NCBI RefSeq assembly: GCF_000214705.1
Contig: NC_015573.1
Coordinates: 1,139,001 to 1,203,000 of the forward strand
DNA: 64,000 bases
Direction of reading: 5' to 3'
Source of the DNA: Desulfofundulus kuznetsovii DSM 6115
Lineage (GTDB): Bacteria > Bacillota > Desulfotomaculia > Desulfotomaculales > Desulfovirgulaceae
This document shows positions 32,531 to 41,384 of this stretch, one piece after another. The position numbers and the translations under genes were made by a program. Below the pieces are notes generated by a model. It saw only the letters and a list, made by a program, of their open reading frames with translations. It was not told where the DNA came from and did no database searches. How positions within the stretch are numbered: the first letter of the stretch is position 1; each line of letters starts with the position of its first letter.

Positions 32531-33640
32531 TTGCGTTTTGTGGTAACCGGGGGTGGTACGGGAGGACATATTTATCCCGCCCTGGCCATTGCCCGGGGAC
32601 TGCTGGCTAAATACCCTGAAGCCCGGGTGCTTTACATCGGCCGGGACGGCGGCCTCGAGGCCGACCTGGTGCCGAAGGCAAACCTGCCTTTTCGTTCCAT
32701 CCCGGTAGCCGGTTTGAAGCGCAGCCTGTCTCCGCGCAACCTGCTGGTGTTCTGGCAGGCAGCCCGGGGAATTCTTCTGGCCCGGCAAATACTGGCCAAT
32801 TTCAAGCCGCGGGTGGTAGTGGGCACCGGGGGATATGTGTGCGGGCCGGTGGTCCTGGCCGCTGTTTTGCTGGGTATTCCCACTCTGATCCACGAGCAAA
32901 ATGCCCTGCCCGGTTTAACCAACCGGCTGTTGTCCCCTTTTGTCAGCCAGGTGGCGTTGACCTTTGAAGACGCCCGGAAATATTTTCCCCGTAAAGCCCG
33001 GGTTAAAGTTACCGGGCTACCGGTGCGTCCGGAGGTGCTGGCCTGGCGTCGGGACGAGGCCAGGCGGGCCATGGGCATTCCTGAAAATGCTCAACTGGTC
33101 CTCTCCTTTGGGGGAAGTCAGGGGGCCAGGGCGATCAACCTGGCCATGATCGAGGTTTTGAAGCAGTTTGGCGGCCGGGAGGGGGTTTACTTCCTCCATG
33201 TGACTGGTCCCGGCCAATATGAGGAGTTTTGTGCCCGGGTCAGGGAGGCGGGTTTAAGCATAACTGAAAATGGCAATATTATCCTTGTACCTTATCTTGA
33301 CGAAATGCCCCGGGCACTGGCGGCGGCCGACCTGGCCATCTGCCGTGCCGGGGCAGCTACTCTGGCAGAATTGACGGTGGTGGGGTTGCCAGCCATTCTC
33401 ATCCCCTACCCCCATGCTGTCGGGAATCACCAGGAATACAATGCCCGTTCCCTGGAGCGGGAAGGTGCTGCCCTGATCATCAGGGACCGGGATTTAACGG
33501 GGCCTTTGCTGGCTGAAAAACTGGTCCAGCTCCTGGCACGGCCGGTAAAACTAAAGGCGATGGCCGGGGCCAGCAGGCGCCTGGGACGTTCCCAGGCCCT
33601 GGATGAAATACTCGAGCTAATAGATAGCCTGGCCAGGTAA
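32531..33640 (+). CDS. murG: UDP-GlcNAc:undecaprenyl-PP-MurNAc-pentapeptide transferase MurG
   Basis: 369 aa from TTG 32531, seven bases after GGAGG, giving the family N-terminus MRFVVTGGGTGGHIYPALAI; the GTG at 32522 lies on the SD. GT28 GT-B enzyme that converts lipid I into lipid II at the inner membrane face. Further motifs: HEQNALPGLTNRLL, SFGGSQGARAINLA and CRAGAATLAELTVVGLPAIL with PYPHAVGNHQEYNA. It directly follows ftsW. Confidence 0.95.
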   Translation: MRFVVTGGGTGGHIYPALAIARGLLAKYPEARVLYIGRDGGLEADLVPKANLPFRSIPVAGLKRSLSPRNLLVFWQAARGILLARQILANFKPRVVVGTGGYVCGPVVLAAVLLGIPTLIHEQNALPGLTNRLLSPFVSQVALTFEDARKYFPRKARVKVTGLPVRPEVLAWRRDEARRAMGIPENAQLVLSFGGSQGARAINLAMIEVLKQFGGREGVYFLHVTGPGQYEEFCARVREAGLSITENGNIILVPYLDEMPRALAAADLAICRAGAATLAELTVVGLPAILIPYPHAVGNHQEYNARSLEREGAALIIRDRDLTGPLLAEKLVQLLARPVKLKAMAGASRRLGRSQALDEILELIDSLAR

Positions 33641-33668
33641 AAACGGTGGCTATTGCCTTTCGTGAACC

Positions 33669-33711
33669 AGGTGGCACGGCTGGACAAGCCCGGGAGTGGC
33701 ACACCTTTTTT
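33669..33711 (+). terminator. Hairpin with T run between murG and murC
   Basis: AGGTG (33669-33673) pairs with CACCT before a TTTTTT run, with an inner GGCT/AGCC stem. It lies in the 150-bp murG-murC gap. It may act as a weak terminator or attenuator inside the cluster. Confidence 0.35.
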
Positions 33712-33790
33712 AGTCCGGGCATAGTATATGGTGTATCGCGAAGCCGTCACGTTTGCCAGGAGCTGTAACCGGGAAAGGAGTTGAAAGTCC

Positions 33791-35173
33791 TTGCAGGTAA
33801 TACCCCGGCGGGTACATTTTATCGGTATTGGCGGGGCTGGCATGAGTGGCCTGGCCAGCATCCTTCTGGATCTAGGTTATGAAATTACCGGTTCGGATCT
33901 TTCTTCTACTGATACCACCCGCAGGCTGGAATCCCGGGGAGCCGTCTGCCATGTGGGGCACGCCCCCAAGAACCTGGATACCACGCAACTGGTGGTGATT
34001 TCCTCGGCCATTAAACCGGATAACGTTGAATTGCTGGCAGCCCGGGAAAAGGGCATCCCGGTAATACACCGGGGAGATCTACTGGCCTGGCTGATGCAGC
34101 GGCAAAAGGGTATTGCCGTTGCAGGGGCCCATGGCAAGACCACTACCACTTCCATGCTGGCCCTGGCGCTGGAAAGGAGCGGACTTGACCCGACCATTAT
34201 TATCGGAGGTGAATTGAACGATATTGGCGGAAACGCCAAGCTGGGTCGGGGGGAATATCTGGTGGCTGAAGCCGATGAAAGCGACGGGTCCTTTTTAAAG
34301 TTACATCCGCTGGCAGTGATCGTGACCAATATCGAAGATGATCATCTGGACCATTACGGTTCGGTGGCGGAAATTAAAAAGGCTTTCCGGCAGTTCATGG
34401 GCAAAGTGCCGGAACACGGGCTGGTCATTGCCTGTATCGACGATCCCAATGTGCGGGAAGTAGTACAGGATTTGGGCCGTCCCGTGATTACCTACGGTAT
34501 CGAGAGTTCCGGTGCCGACTATGTCCTGCGCCATTTATCGTTAGACGGTGAAGGTTCCCGCGGTGAAGTGTATTATCGCGATCAGCGCCTGGGCGCCCTG
34601 GAACTTTCCGTCCCCGGGAAACATAATATGTTAAACGCCCTGGCCGTGGTCGCTGCCGCCCGCTGGATCGGTCTTGATTTCCAGCTCATCGCCCGGACCC
34701 TCAAAGAGTTCCGGGGAGCCAGAAGAAGGTTTGAACTGCTGGGGGAAGTGGGGAATATGCGGGTGGTGGATGACTATGCCCACCATCCCAGTGAAATAAA
34801 GGCCACTCTGCAGGCGGCCCGCCAGACGGGGCCAAAGCGCCTGATCGTCGTCTTTCAACCTCATCGCTACACCCGGACGGCCTTGTTAAAGGAACAATTT
34901 GGGAAGGCCTTTGGCGAAGCCGATCTGGTAATAGTCAATGAGATATACAGTGCCGGGGAGCAACCCATAGAGGGGGTCAACGCCCAGTTGATTGTCCAGG
35001 CCATTAAAAACCATGGCCGTCCGCCAGTGGTTTATCTGCCGACCAGGGAACAAATAGTCAATTACCTGGCTGCCATGGCCCTGCCCGGCGATTTGATTTT
35101 AACCATGGGTGCAGGAAATATCTGGCTCTGTGGCTTGGAACTGGTAAAAAGGTTAAGGGAGAAAACAGCATGA
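33791..35173 (+). CDS. murC: UDP-MurNAc:L-alanine ligase MurC
   Basis: 460 aa, TTG start behind GGAAAGGAG. It catalyses the first amino-acid addition in the precursor pathway. Motifs: FIGIGGAGMSGLASILLDLG, ATP loop VAGAHGKTTTTSMLA (~112), EADESDGSFLKL, NIEDDHLDHYGS and the C-domain VVDDYAHHPSEIKATLQAAR with FQPHRYTRT. Its last codons overlap the murB start by 4 bp (ATGA), so the two are translationally coupled. Confidence 0.95.
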   Translation: MQVIPRRVHFIGIGGAGMSGLASILLDLGYEITGSDLSSTDTTRRLESRGAVCHVGHAPKNLDTTQLVVISSAIKPDNVELLAAREKGIPVIHRGDLLAWLMQRQKGIAVAGAHGKTTTTSMLALALERSGLDPTIIIGGELNDIGGNAKLGRGEYLVAEADESDGSFLKLHPLAVIVTNIEDDHLDHYGSVAEIKKAFRQFMGKVPEHGLVIACIDDPNVREVVQDLGRPVITYGIESSGADYVLRHLSLDGEGSRGEVYYRDQRLGALELSVPGKHNMLNALAVVAAARWIGLDFQLIARTLKEFRGARRRFELLGEVGNMRVVDDYAHHPSEIKATLQAARQTGPKRLIVVFQPHRYTRTALLKEQFGKAFGEADLVIVNEIYSAGEQPIEGVNAQLIVQAIKNHGRPPVVYLPTREQIVNYLAAMALPGDLILTMGAGNIWLCGLELVKRLREKTA

Positions 35174-36081
35174 CTTTACCGGCCGGTTTTAAAGAATTAA
35201 ATGCCCTGTTGCCCGGACAGGTGAAGGCCAATGAGCCCATGGCCCGCCATACCACATGGCGTATCGGCGGCCCGGCAGATATTTTTGTGGAACCGGCGGG
35301 AGTGAAGGAACTGGCCCGGCTGGTTACCTGGGTGCACGGCCGAAACCTCCCCCTTTATTTTATTGGGAACGGTTCCAACCTGCTGGTAAAGGATGGCGGC
35401 ATCCGCGGCATCGTGGTGAAAATTGGCCGTGCTTTCGGTCAGGTCCAGGTGCGGGAAACAACCTTGATCGCCGGGGCCGGGACCATGCTGGGTCTGCTGG
35501 CGTCCGTAGCCCAGAAGAGCGGCGTGGGCGGTTTGGAGTTTGCCACCGGTATTCCCGGAACGGTAGGCGGGGCGGTGGTAATGAATGCCGGCGCCAACGG
35601 TTCGTCCATGGCCGACCTGGTACAGGAAGTTATGGTTATGGATTTATCCGGTGAGCTGGAACGGCGGAATGCCGGCGAACTGGGTTTTGGCTACCGGACC
35701 AGCAATTTGCTGGGCAGTTCGCTGGTGGTTCTGGAGGTGACGTGCCGGGGTGTAGCCCGGGACCCCGACCGGATCCGGGCGGATATGGAGCAGTATCTCG
35801 CCCGCCGCCGGGCTTCGCAGCCCCTGTCCTACCCCAGTGCCGGCAGCGTCTTTAAAAATCCTCCCGGGAAAACAGCCGGCTGGTTAATTGAGCAGGCCGG
35901 GTGCAAGGGTATGCGCCAGGGTGATGCCCAGGTATCTTTGGTCCACGCCAACTTTATAGTCAATTTGGGGAGGGCTACCGCCCGGGATGTGCAAATCCTG
36001 ATCCACCGGGTGCAGCAACTGGTTTACGAGCGCTTCGGGATAGCTCTAACTCTGGAGGTACAGGTTCTCGGTGAGGATTGA
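35170..36081 (+). CDS. murB: UDP-N-acetylenolpyruvoylglucosamine reductase MurB
   Basis: 303 aa. FAD-dependent reduction of UDP-GlcNAc-enolpyruvate with NADPH. FAD_binding_4 domain with ARHTTWRIGGPADIFVEPAG, then IGNGSNLLV, FATGIPGTVGGAVVMNAGAN and the C-terminal domain with YPSAGSVFKNPPG containing the catalytic Ser; the terminal Glu lies in ALTLEVQVLGE. This is the shorter type II form common in Firmicutes. ATGA overlap with murC; murA follows after 15 bp. Confidence 0.95.
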   Translation: MTLPAGFKELNALLPGQVKANEPMARHTTWRIGGPADIFVEPAGVKELARLVTWVHGRNLPLYFIGNGSNLLVKDGGIRGIVVKIGRAFGQVQVRETTLIAGAGTMLGLLASVAQKSGVGGLEFATGIPGTVGGAVVMNAGANGSSMADLVQEVMVMDLSGELERRNAGELGFGYRTSNLLGSSLVVLEVTCRGVARDPDRIRADMEQYLARRRASQPLSYPSAGSVFKNPPGKTAGWLIEQAGCKGMRQGDAQVSLVHANFIVNLGRATARDVQILIHRVQQLVYERFGIALTLEVQVLGED

Positions 36082-36096
36082 GGCGGGGGTGACAGC

Positions 36097-37353
36097 ATGG
36101 TCAGGTTTTTCATTACGGGCGGTAATCCCCTCCGGGGCACCGTGCGGGCCAGCGGAAGCAAGAACGCCACCCTGCCAATACTGGCCGCCTGTCTCTTGCA
36201 CGGGGCACCTAACGTAATCCAGCAGGTGCCGGCGCTAAAAGACGTAACGACCATGTGCGATGTCCTGAAATACCTGGGTGCTCGGGTGAACAGGGAAGGG
36301 GATTCCATCAGGGTAGACGCCACGCATATCCAATCCCTGGAAGTAGGGGAAGACTTGATGCGCCGGATGCGGGCGTCCAACCTGGTGCTGGGGCCTCTTT
36401 TGGGGCGCTTTCGCCGGGTTAGAATCTCCCACCCCGGCGGCTGCAACATCGGCTCCCGGCCCATGAACCTGCATTTAAAAGGGCTCAAGGCCCTGGGGGC
36501 CAGGATTGAAGAAAAATTCGGCTATATTACCGTGGAGGCCGGTAAACTGGAGGGTGCCGAAATCCACCTGGATGTTCCCAGTGTGGGCGCTACCGAAAAC
36601 ATTATGATGGCTGCCGTGCTGGCCAGGGGCACAACCATCATTCGTAATGCTGCCAAGGAACCGGAGATCGTGGACCTGCAAAACTTTTTGAACCGGATGG
36701 GAGCGCGCATCAAGGGTGCGGGTACCGATGTGATCCGGATCGAAGGGGTAAAACACCTTAACTCCGTGGAACACGCGGTGATTCCCGATCGCATTGAAGC
36801 GGGAACCTACCTGGTGGCCGCTGCCATTACCGGCGGAGATGTTACGGTAACCAACGTCATTCCCGAACATCTGGAGCCCGTGCTCGCTAAGTTGAAGGAA
36901 ATGGGCTTTTGGGTAGAGACGGGTGATGAACATGTGCGGGTGGCGGCCCAGGATCGGCGGCCGCGGGCGGTAGATATCAAAACGCTGCCCCATCCCGGCT
37001 TCCCTACCGATATGCAGCCCCAGATGATGGCCCTGGCCTGCCTGGCAGAAGGAACCAGCGTAATTACCGAAACAGTCTTTGAGAACCGTTTTAAACATGT
37101 GAGTGAACTCCGGCGGATGGGAGCCGACATCAAGGTGGAGGGGCAGATAGCCATCATCAAGGGGGTAGAAAGGCTCACCGGGGCCCCGGTTATGGCCACG
37201 GATTTGCGGGCGGGCGCCGCCCTGGTCCTGGCCGCCCTTGCTGCCGAAAACGGTACCGTGGTTGAAGGCGTGGAACATATCGACCGGGGCTACGAAAAGA
37301 TGGAACAAAAATATACCGCCCTGGGGGCCAGAATTATGAGGATATCCACTTAG
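36097..37353 (+). CDS. murA: UDP-GlcNAc 1-carboxyvinyltransferase MurA
   Basis: 418 aa EPSP-synthase-like enzyme for the first committed step of peptidoglycan synthesis (PEP transfer to UDP-GlcNAc). Visible motifs: GSKNATLPILAACLL (Lys of the active site), RASNLVLGPLLGRF and the fosfomycin-binding Cys in HPGGCNIGSRP, then VPSVGATENIMMAAVLA and HPGFPTDMQPQMMALACLAE. Cys rather than Asp at the active site predicts fosfomycin sensitivity of this copy. Placed directly after murB; a new promoter region follows. Confidence 0.95.
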   Translation: MVRFFITGGNPLRGTVRASGSKNATLPILAACLLHGAPNVIQQVPALKDVTTMCDVLKYLGARVNREGDSIRVDATHIQSLEVGEDLMRRMRASNLVLGPLLGRFRRVRISHPGGCNIGSRPMNLHLKGLKALGARIEEKFGYITVEAGKLEGAEIHLDVPSVGATENIMMAAVLARGTTIIRNAAKEPEIVDLQNFLNRMGARIKGAGTDVIRIEGVKHLNSVEHAVIPDRIEAGTYLVAAAITGGDVTVTNVIPEHLEPVLAKLKEMGFWVETGDEHVRVAAQDRRPRAVDIKTLPHPGFPTDMQPQMMALACLAEGTSVITETVFENRFKHVSELRRMGADIKVEGQIAIIKGVERLTGAPVMATDLRAGAALVLAALAAENGTVVEGVEHIDRGYEKMEQKYTALGARIMRIST

Positions 37354-37375
37354 CGTGGTTCTTTTTTAGTTTTGG

Positions 37376-37544
37376 GTGGACAAGTTTTTCCGGTTGCTAT
37401 AATATTTTGTATAATAATCCGGGAACGGGAAAACGGGTGTTATTATTTGTTTGGGCCAGCCGGCGGGCTGGCCGGGTAACAAGGGATGCCAGCCGCGGGC
37501 ATCAATTCTGCCGGTTCCGGGACAAAATATTAGGAGTGGTGAGG
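37376..37544 (+). promoter_or_regulatory. Internal promoter region and structured leader before ftsQ
   Basis: Two overlapping -10-like TATAAT hexamers occur at ~37398 and ~37410, with TGGACA as a possible -35 for the first (15-bp spacer). The transcript would then contain two GC-rich hairpins: GGCCAGCC/GGCTGGCC around 37453-37473 and GATGCC/GGCATC around 37484-37503. It probably drives ftsQ through ftsZ separately from the mur genes. Confidence 0.5.
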
Positions 37545-38255
37545 TTGGGCATACCGCGGCATACCGGAAAATATCTTGTGGAAAGGATTTTGTTTGCCTT
37601 TGTGGTCCTGCTGGCCGCCTTTATTCTCCTGGGTTCACCCCTGTTCGAGGTGCGCGAGATTGAAGTTACCGGCAACAGTGCCCTGCCGGAAAAAAAAATT
37701 GTGGAGCTTTCGGGGATCACCGCCGGAACAAATATTTTCAAGGTTAATTTAAAAGAGTCCGAGGCCCGGATCCGCACCGTGCCGCTCATCAAAGATGTCA
37801 GTCTTACTCGTGAGTTTCCGTCCCGCATCGTGATTGCAGTAGAGGAAAGAAAAGCAGTGGCTTTGCTTCCCGTAAAGGACGGTTTTATACAGGTGGACCG
37901 GGAAGGGGTGTGCCTGAAGGAGAGCGGGGTGGCCGGTTCCCTCCCGGTGGTGACGGGGACAGTGGTTCCCACCCCTGCTCCGGGACAGGTGATCCGGGAT
38001 GCAAAACTGGGTACAGCCCTGCAGGTGCTCAACCAGCTCCCCGGGTCACTGCGTAGTAAGCTTTCCGAAATACATGTTAATGCCCGGGGTCAGGTGGTGC
38101 TGTACACCCTGGACGGGGTTGAATGCCGCCTGGGTGCTCCCGTGGATATCCGCAAAAAGGCCGGGGTTCTTCTGCAGGTTCTGGAACAGGTAAAGGGCCG
38201 GCAGATAGCCTATGTAGATCTTACCGGTGTTCCCGTAGTCAAATACGTCAGGTAA
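37545..38255 (+). CDS. ftsQ: Cell division protein FtsQ/DivIB
   Basis: 236 aa from TTG 37545, eight bases after AGGAG. Short cytoplasmic tail, one TM (~15-37, RILFAFVVLLAAFILLGSPL), POTRA domain (~38-108, FEVREIEVTGNSALPEKKIV) and beta domain to the end. It is a bitopic divisome protein that binds FtsL and the FtsB/DivIC partner. A longer frame from 37407 covers the leader hairpins and has no ribosome site. Confidence 0.9.
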   Translation: MGIPRHTGKYLVERILFAFVVLLAAFILLGSPLFEVREIEVTGNSALPEKKIVELSGITAGTNIFKVNLKESEARIRTVPLIKDVSLTREFPSRIVIAVEERKAVALLPVKDGFIQVDREGVCLKESGVAGSLPVVTGTVVPTPAPGQVIRDAKLGTALQVLNQLPGSLRSKLSEIHVNARGQVVLYTLDGVECRLGAPVDIRKKAGVLLQVLEQVKGRQIAYVDLTGVPVVKYVR

Positions 38256-38273
38256 AATTTGGAGGGTATGAAA

Positions 38274-39005
38274 ATGGGGGGCATGACCGTGAAAATCAGG
38301 GGATTTCACTGGGCGTTGGTCCTGGTGGGGTTGGTTATGGGTTTGATGCTGGCGGTACAGTTCCGTTTAACCAGGGATATCCAGGAAACGCCCCCCGTTA
38401 AGCAAACGCAAACCCTGGCTGCCCAGGTTAATCAGGCTAAAAAAGAACGGGACGAGCTCCAGCGACGGGTAAGTGACCTGCGGGCCCGCCTGGATGAAGT
38501 GGCAGCCGGTCCCCGCTTGAACGCGTTAAAAGAGGAGTTGAACCGGGTGCGTATTACAGCCGGCCTGGTAGAGGTTAGCGGGCCGGGGGTGGAAGTAACT
38601 TTAAATGATAGCAACCAGATTTTGCAGCCGGGACAAAATCCAAACCTTTATGTTTTACACGATGAGGATGTGCTGAAAATTATTAACGAGTTAAAGGCTG
38701 CCGGGGCCGAAGCTATAGCCATCAACGGTCAGCGCATGCTGGCCACCAGTGAAATACGCTGTATCGGCCCGACCATTTTAACCAACCGCAACCAGCGCTT
38801 GACCCCCCCTTTTGTTATCTCCGCCATCGGTAATCCTGACAATTTAATTAATTCCCTGCAAATGCGGGGTGGGGTAGTGGAGCAACTGCGCTTTTGGGGT
38901 ATTCAGGTGGAGGTTAAAAAAGTAGCGCAACTAACGGTACCTGCCTACACGGGAGGGGTGCGCTTTGAGTATGCCCGGCCGCTGGAGGAGGGAGTAAAAC
39001 AATGA
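38274..39005 (+). CDS. DUF881 family membrane-anchored protein, copy 1
   Basis: 243 aa, ATG 38274 seven bases after GGAGGG. One N-terminal TM (~10-30), a coiled coil (~40-85, NQAKKERDELQRRVSDLRAR) and the extracytoplasmic DUF881 domain (~95-243; GPGVEVTLNDS, LYVLHDEDVLKIINELKAAG, AEAIAINGQRML). DUF881 proteins lie beside ftsQ/ftsA in many Firmicutes and Actinobacteria; function unknown, a divisome accessory role is inferred. Overlaps the next paralogue by 4 bp. Confidence 0.85.
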   Translation: MGGMTVKIRGFHWALVLVGLVMGLMLAVQFRLTRDIQETPPVKQTQTLAAQVNQAKKERDELQRRVSDLRARLDEVAAGPRLNALKEELNRVRITAGLVEVSGPGVEVTLNDSNQILQPGQNPNLYVLHDEDVLKIINELKAAGAEAIAINGQRMLATSEIRCIGPTILTNRNQRLTPPFVISAIGNPDNLINSLQMRGGVVEQLRFWGIQVEVKKVAQLTVPAYTGGVRFEYARPLEEGVKQ

Positions 39006-39709
39006 AGCTGTCCACCTATTTATCCCTCGGATTGGTGGCTATGGTTTTAGGTGTGCTGATTGTTTTCCAGTTCCGGGTCACCAGGCACATTGAACAGGGC
39101 ATACCGGCTGGCCGGGCACAGGAGCTGGCCTTGGAACTACGCCAGCTGGAAAAGGATAAGAGCAAGCTCGAGGCCGAGGCCAATGACTTAAGCCTTAAAC
39201 TGGAGCAGGTTACCCGGGGTCAAACCGAGGCGGAGAAGGCCCTTAAGGATGAGCTGGCCAAAGCCAGGTTGCTGTCCGGTTTGGTTTCCGTTACTGGACC
39301 CGGTATTGAGGTAACCCTGGACAATCCTCCCCAGCAACCCGGTGGAGGGGGGCCCGCCAGCCTTTATGTCATCCGGGACGAGGACCTCTTGCGGGTGATC
39401 AATGAACTGCGGGGTGCGGGGGCCGAGGCCCTTTCCATTAACGGCCAGCGCATAGTGGCCCACTCTGAAATCCGCTGGGCTGCCCCCTTTATTAATGTTA
39501 ATTTGACCAGGGTGGTGCCGCCCTATCATATTCTGGCCATTGGCAAGCCGGATAATTTAAAAAGCGCCTTGGAGATCCCGGGCGGGCTGGTGGAGTACTT
39601 GCGGGATCTGGGGGTCCAGGTAAAGATACAACCTTATGACCGGCTTACCATCCCGGGTTATTCCCGCACGACGGAGTTTCGCTATGCCAAACCAGTGGTA
39701 AAAGGGTGA
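39002..39709 (+). CDS. DUF881 family membrane-anchored protein, copy 2
   Basis: 235 aa, tandem paralogue of the preceding gene: N-terminal TM, coiled coil (~40-75) and DUF881 domain (VTGPGIEVTLDNPP, LYVIRDEDLLRVINELRGAG, AEALSINGQRIV). The two share layout and most core motifs but differ in the linker, so duplication was followed by divergence, perhaps to form a heteromer. ATGA coupling with copy 1 and a 4-bp overlap with the sbp region frame. Confidence 0.85.
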   Translation: MKLSTYLSLGLVAMVLGVLIVFQFRVTRHIEQGIPAGRAQELALELRQLEKDKSKLEAEANDLSLKLEQVTRGQTEAEKALKDELAKARLLSGLVSVTGPGIEVTLDNPPQQPGGGGPASLYVIRDEDLLRVINELRGAGAEALSINGQRIVAHSEIRWAAPFINVNLTRVVPPYHILAIGKPDNLKSALEIPGGLVEYLRDLGVQVKIQPYDRLTIPGYSRTTEFRYAKPVVKG

Positions 39710-39714
39710 GAAAT

Positions 39715-40062
39715 ATGTGGTTGGGTATCTGGCTGGCTGTTGCCGGTCTGGTTTTGGGAGTGCTGCTGGGGCTTAATATTCCCCTGGTGTTGCCACAGGT
39801 TTACGCCAAGTATCTTTCCGTAGCGGCCCTGGCAGCCCTGGATTCGGTTTTTGGAGGCATCCGGGCAGCCATGGAGGACCAGTTTGATAACACCGTCTTT
39901 ATTTCCGGTTTCTTCAGCAATGCCCTGCTGGCTGCCGGTCTGGCCTTCATTGGAGAACGCCTGGGGATCGATCTTTATTTAGCTGCCGTGGTGGCCTTCG
40001 GGGTGCGGCTCTTTCAAAACCTGGCCATTATCCGGCGCCACCTGTTTAAAAAAATAAAATAA
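39715..40062 (+). CDS. sbp: Small basic protein Sbp (DUF1290)
   Basis: 115 aa from ATG 39715 (AAGGGTGAG just upstream; GTG 39706 is the alternative). Three to four hydrophobic segments, DUF1290 core LGLNIPLVLPQVYAKYLSVA with AALDSVFGGIRAAMED and a basic tail (RRHLFKKIK). Conserved next to DUF881 genes and ftsA/ftsZ or spoIIG in spore formers. Function unknown; membrane location is evident. Confidence 0.85.
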   Translation: MWLGIWLAVAGLVLGVLLGLNIPLVLPQVYAKYLSVAALAALDSVFGGIRAAMEDQFDNTVFISGFFSNALLAAGLAFIGERLGIDLYLAAVVAFGVRLFQNLAIIRRHLFKKIK

Positions 40063-40130
40063 ACTTTTAAAGGGAAAAGACCGCTGGCGTTGAATTTTAC
40101 ATTTTTAGTAACTGGTAGGGGGTGCCCCGC

Positions 40131-41348
40131 TTGACTGGAAAGGAAGTTGTGGCCGGCCTGGATGTGGGTACGTCCAGTATGGTGGCGGTGGTAACCCGGG
40201 TTGCCGATCCCGAACGGGCGGCTGGAGTGGGCTGGTGCCCATCCCTGGGGATGCGTAAGGGTATAGTCGTTGACCTGGAAGGGGCAGCCCAGGCAATAAA
40301 GCGGGCTGTGGAGATGGCCCAGGAGGCGGCCGGATACAGGATCGGCACTGTTAGCGTGGGTTTTTCCGGCCATGGTGTAAATGTGCTCACCAGACATGCC
40401 GATATAACCATTGGTCACGGCAGAAAAATTACCACCGGTGATGTGGCTGACCTGATCCAAGTTTTCAGGCAAGTGGAGGTTCCTGCCGGAAGGCGGGTTC
40501 TGCAAGTGGTGCCGGTGGAGTTTATGATTGACGGTATGCCCCGGATGGATAATCCCATCGGCCGCACGGGTTCCAGACTATCCCTGGAAGCACGGGTGGT
40601 AACTGTAGATAGTCAGGTGATTGATCAGTTGGTTGCCGCCGTGGAGGCGGCGGGGCTACGGGTAGCGGAGGTCGTGCTAAACCCACTGGTATTGGCGCAG
40701 GAAGTTTTGAGCACCGTTGAGAGGGAACTTGGCGCGGTTCTGGTGGATTTAGGCGGTGGAACTACTGCCGTTACGTTCTTCCGAGGTGGCACCCTGGTAG
40801 ATATGACCGTTATTCCCGTGGGTGGGGAACATATTACCAGTGACCTGGCTATTGGAGTGAGAACATCCCTGGATGCGGCGGAGAAGGTAAAACGGGAGAT
40901 CGGCCTCCTTCCGCAAGAAACAGTTTGGGTGGAATTGCCTACCATGGGTGGCCAGGCCTCCCGGCGGGCCAGCCTGGTTACCGTCAGGCAGATTATTGAA
41001 TCCAGGGTGCTGGAGATCCTGGATCTAATTAAGCAAAGCATTGACAGGCTCGCCCGGGGGAGGGCGTTGCCCGGGGGGGTGGTACTCGCGGGCGGCGGCT
41101 CCTGTCTAAAAGGATTGCCCGATCTGGCCTCCCGGGTTTTGCAATTGCCGGTCCGGGTAGCTACAACGGAACCGGACTGGCAGGTCGCCCGTTTTCTGGC
41201 CAGGCGTGCAGCGGCAGGAATAGCCAGGCGGGAAAATCACAGGCTGGCGGTGGCAGCCGGGGAGTTCCGGTTAGGGCCGCGGGGAGTAAGACAAATTTTT
41301 GCCCATATACGCCGGAGTTACCCTCATGGAAGCGGTACTGACGGTTAA
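40131..41348 (+). CDS. ftsA: Cell division protein FtsA
   Basis: 405 aa from TTG 40131, eight bases after GGGGGT. Actin-like ATPase that tethers FtsZ to the membrane. Motifs: phosphate-1 VVAGLDVGTSSMVAVV, SHS2/1C domain region (~85-165), phosphate-2 VLVDLGGGTTAVTFF (~200) and the adenosine motif GVVLAGGGSCLKGLPDL (~310). The C-terminus (RQIFAHIRRSYPHGSG) could be the amphipathic membrane-targeting helix, although it is less hydrophobic than usual. ftsZ starts 36 bp downstream. Confidence 0.92.
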   Translation: MTGKEVVAGLDVGTSSMVAVVTRVADPERAAGVGWCPSLGMRKGIVVDLEGAAQAIKRAVEMAQEAAGYRIGTVSVGFSGHGVNVLTRHADITIGHGRKITTGDVADLIQVFRQVEVPAGRRVLQVVPVEFMIDGMPRMDNPIGRTGSRLSLEARVVTVDSQVIDQLVAAVEAAGLRVAEVVLNPLVLAQEVLSTVERELGAVLVDLGGGTTAVTFFRGGTLVDMTVIPVGGEHITSDLAIGVRTSLDAAEKVKREIGLLPQETVWVELPTMGGQASRRASLVTVRQIIESRVLEILDLIKQSIDRLARGRALPGGVVLAGGGSCLKGLPDLASRVLQLPVRVATTEPDWQVARFLARRAAAGIARRENHRLAVAAGEFRLGPRGVRQIFAHIRRSYPHGSGTDG

Positions 41349-41384
41349 GTTATCTTGCTTGAGAAACCATAGAGGGGGATTGTC

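Noticed and set aside
33661-33711. GGTGGCACGG resembling a T-box core before murC
   Set aside because: No stem I or specifier loop, and murC is not an amino-acid gene of the T-box class; a plain hairpin with T run explains it.
39002-39709. Second DUF881 gene as an assembly duplication
   Set aside because: The two copies differ through most of their length and only share family motifs, so they are true paralogues.
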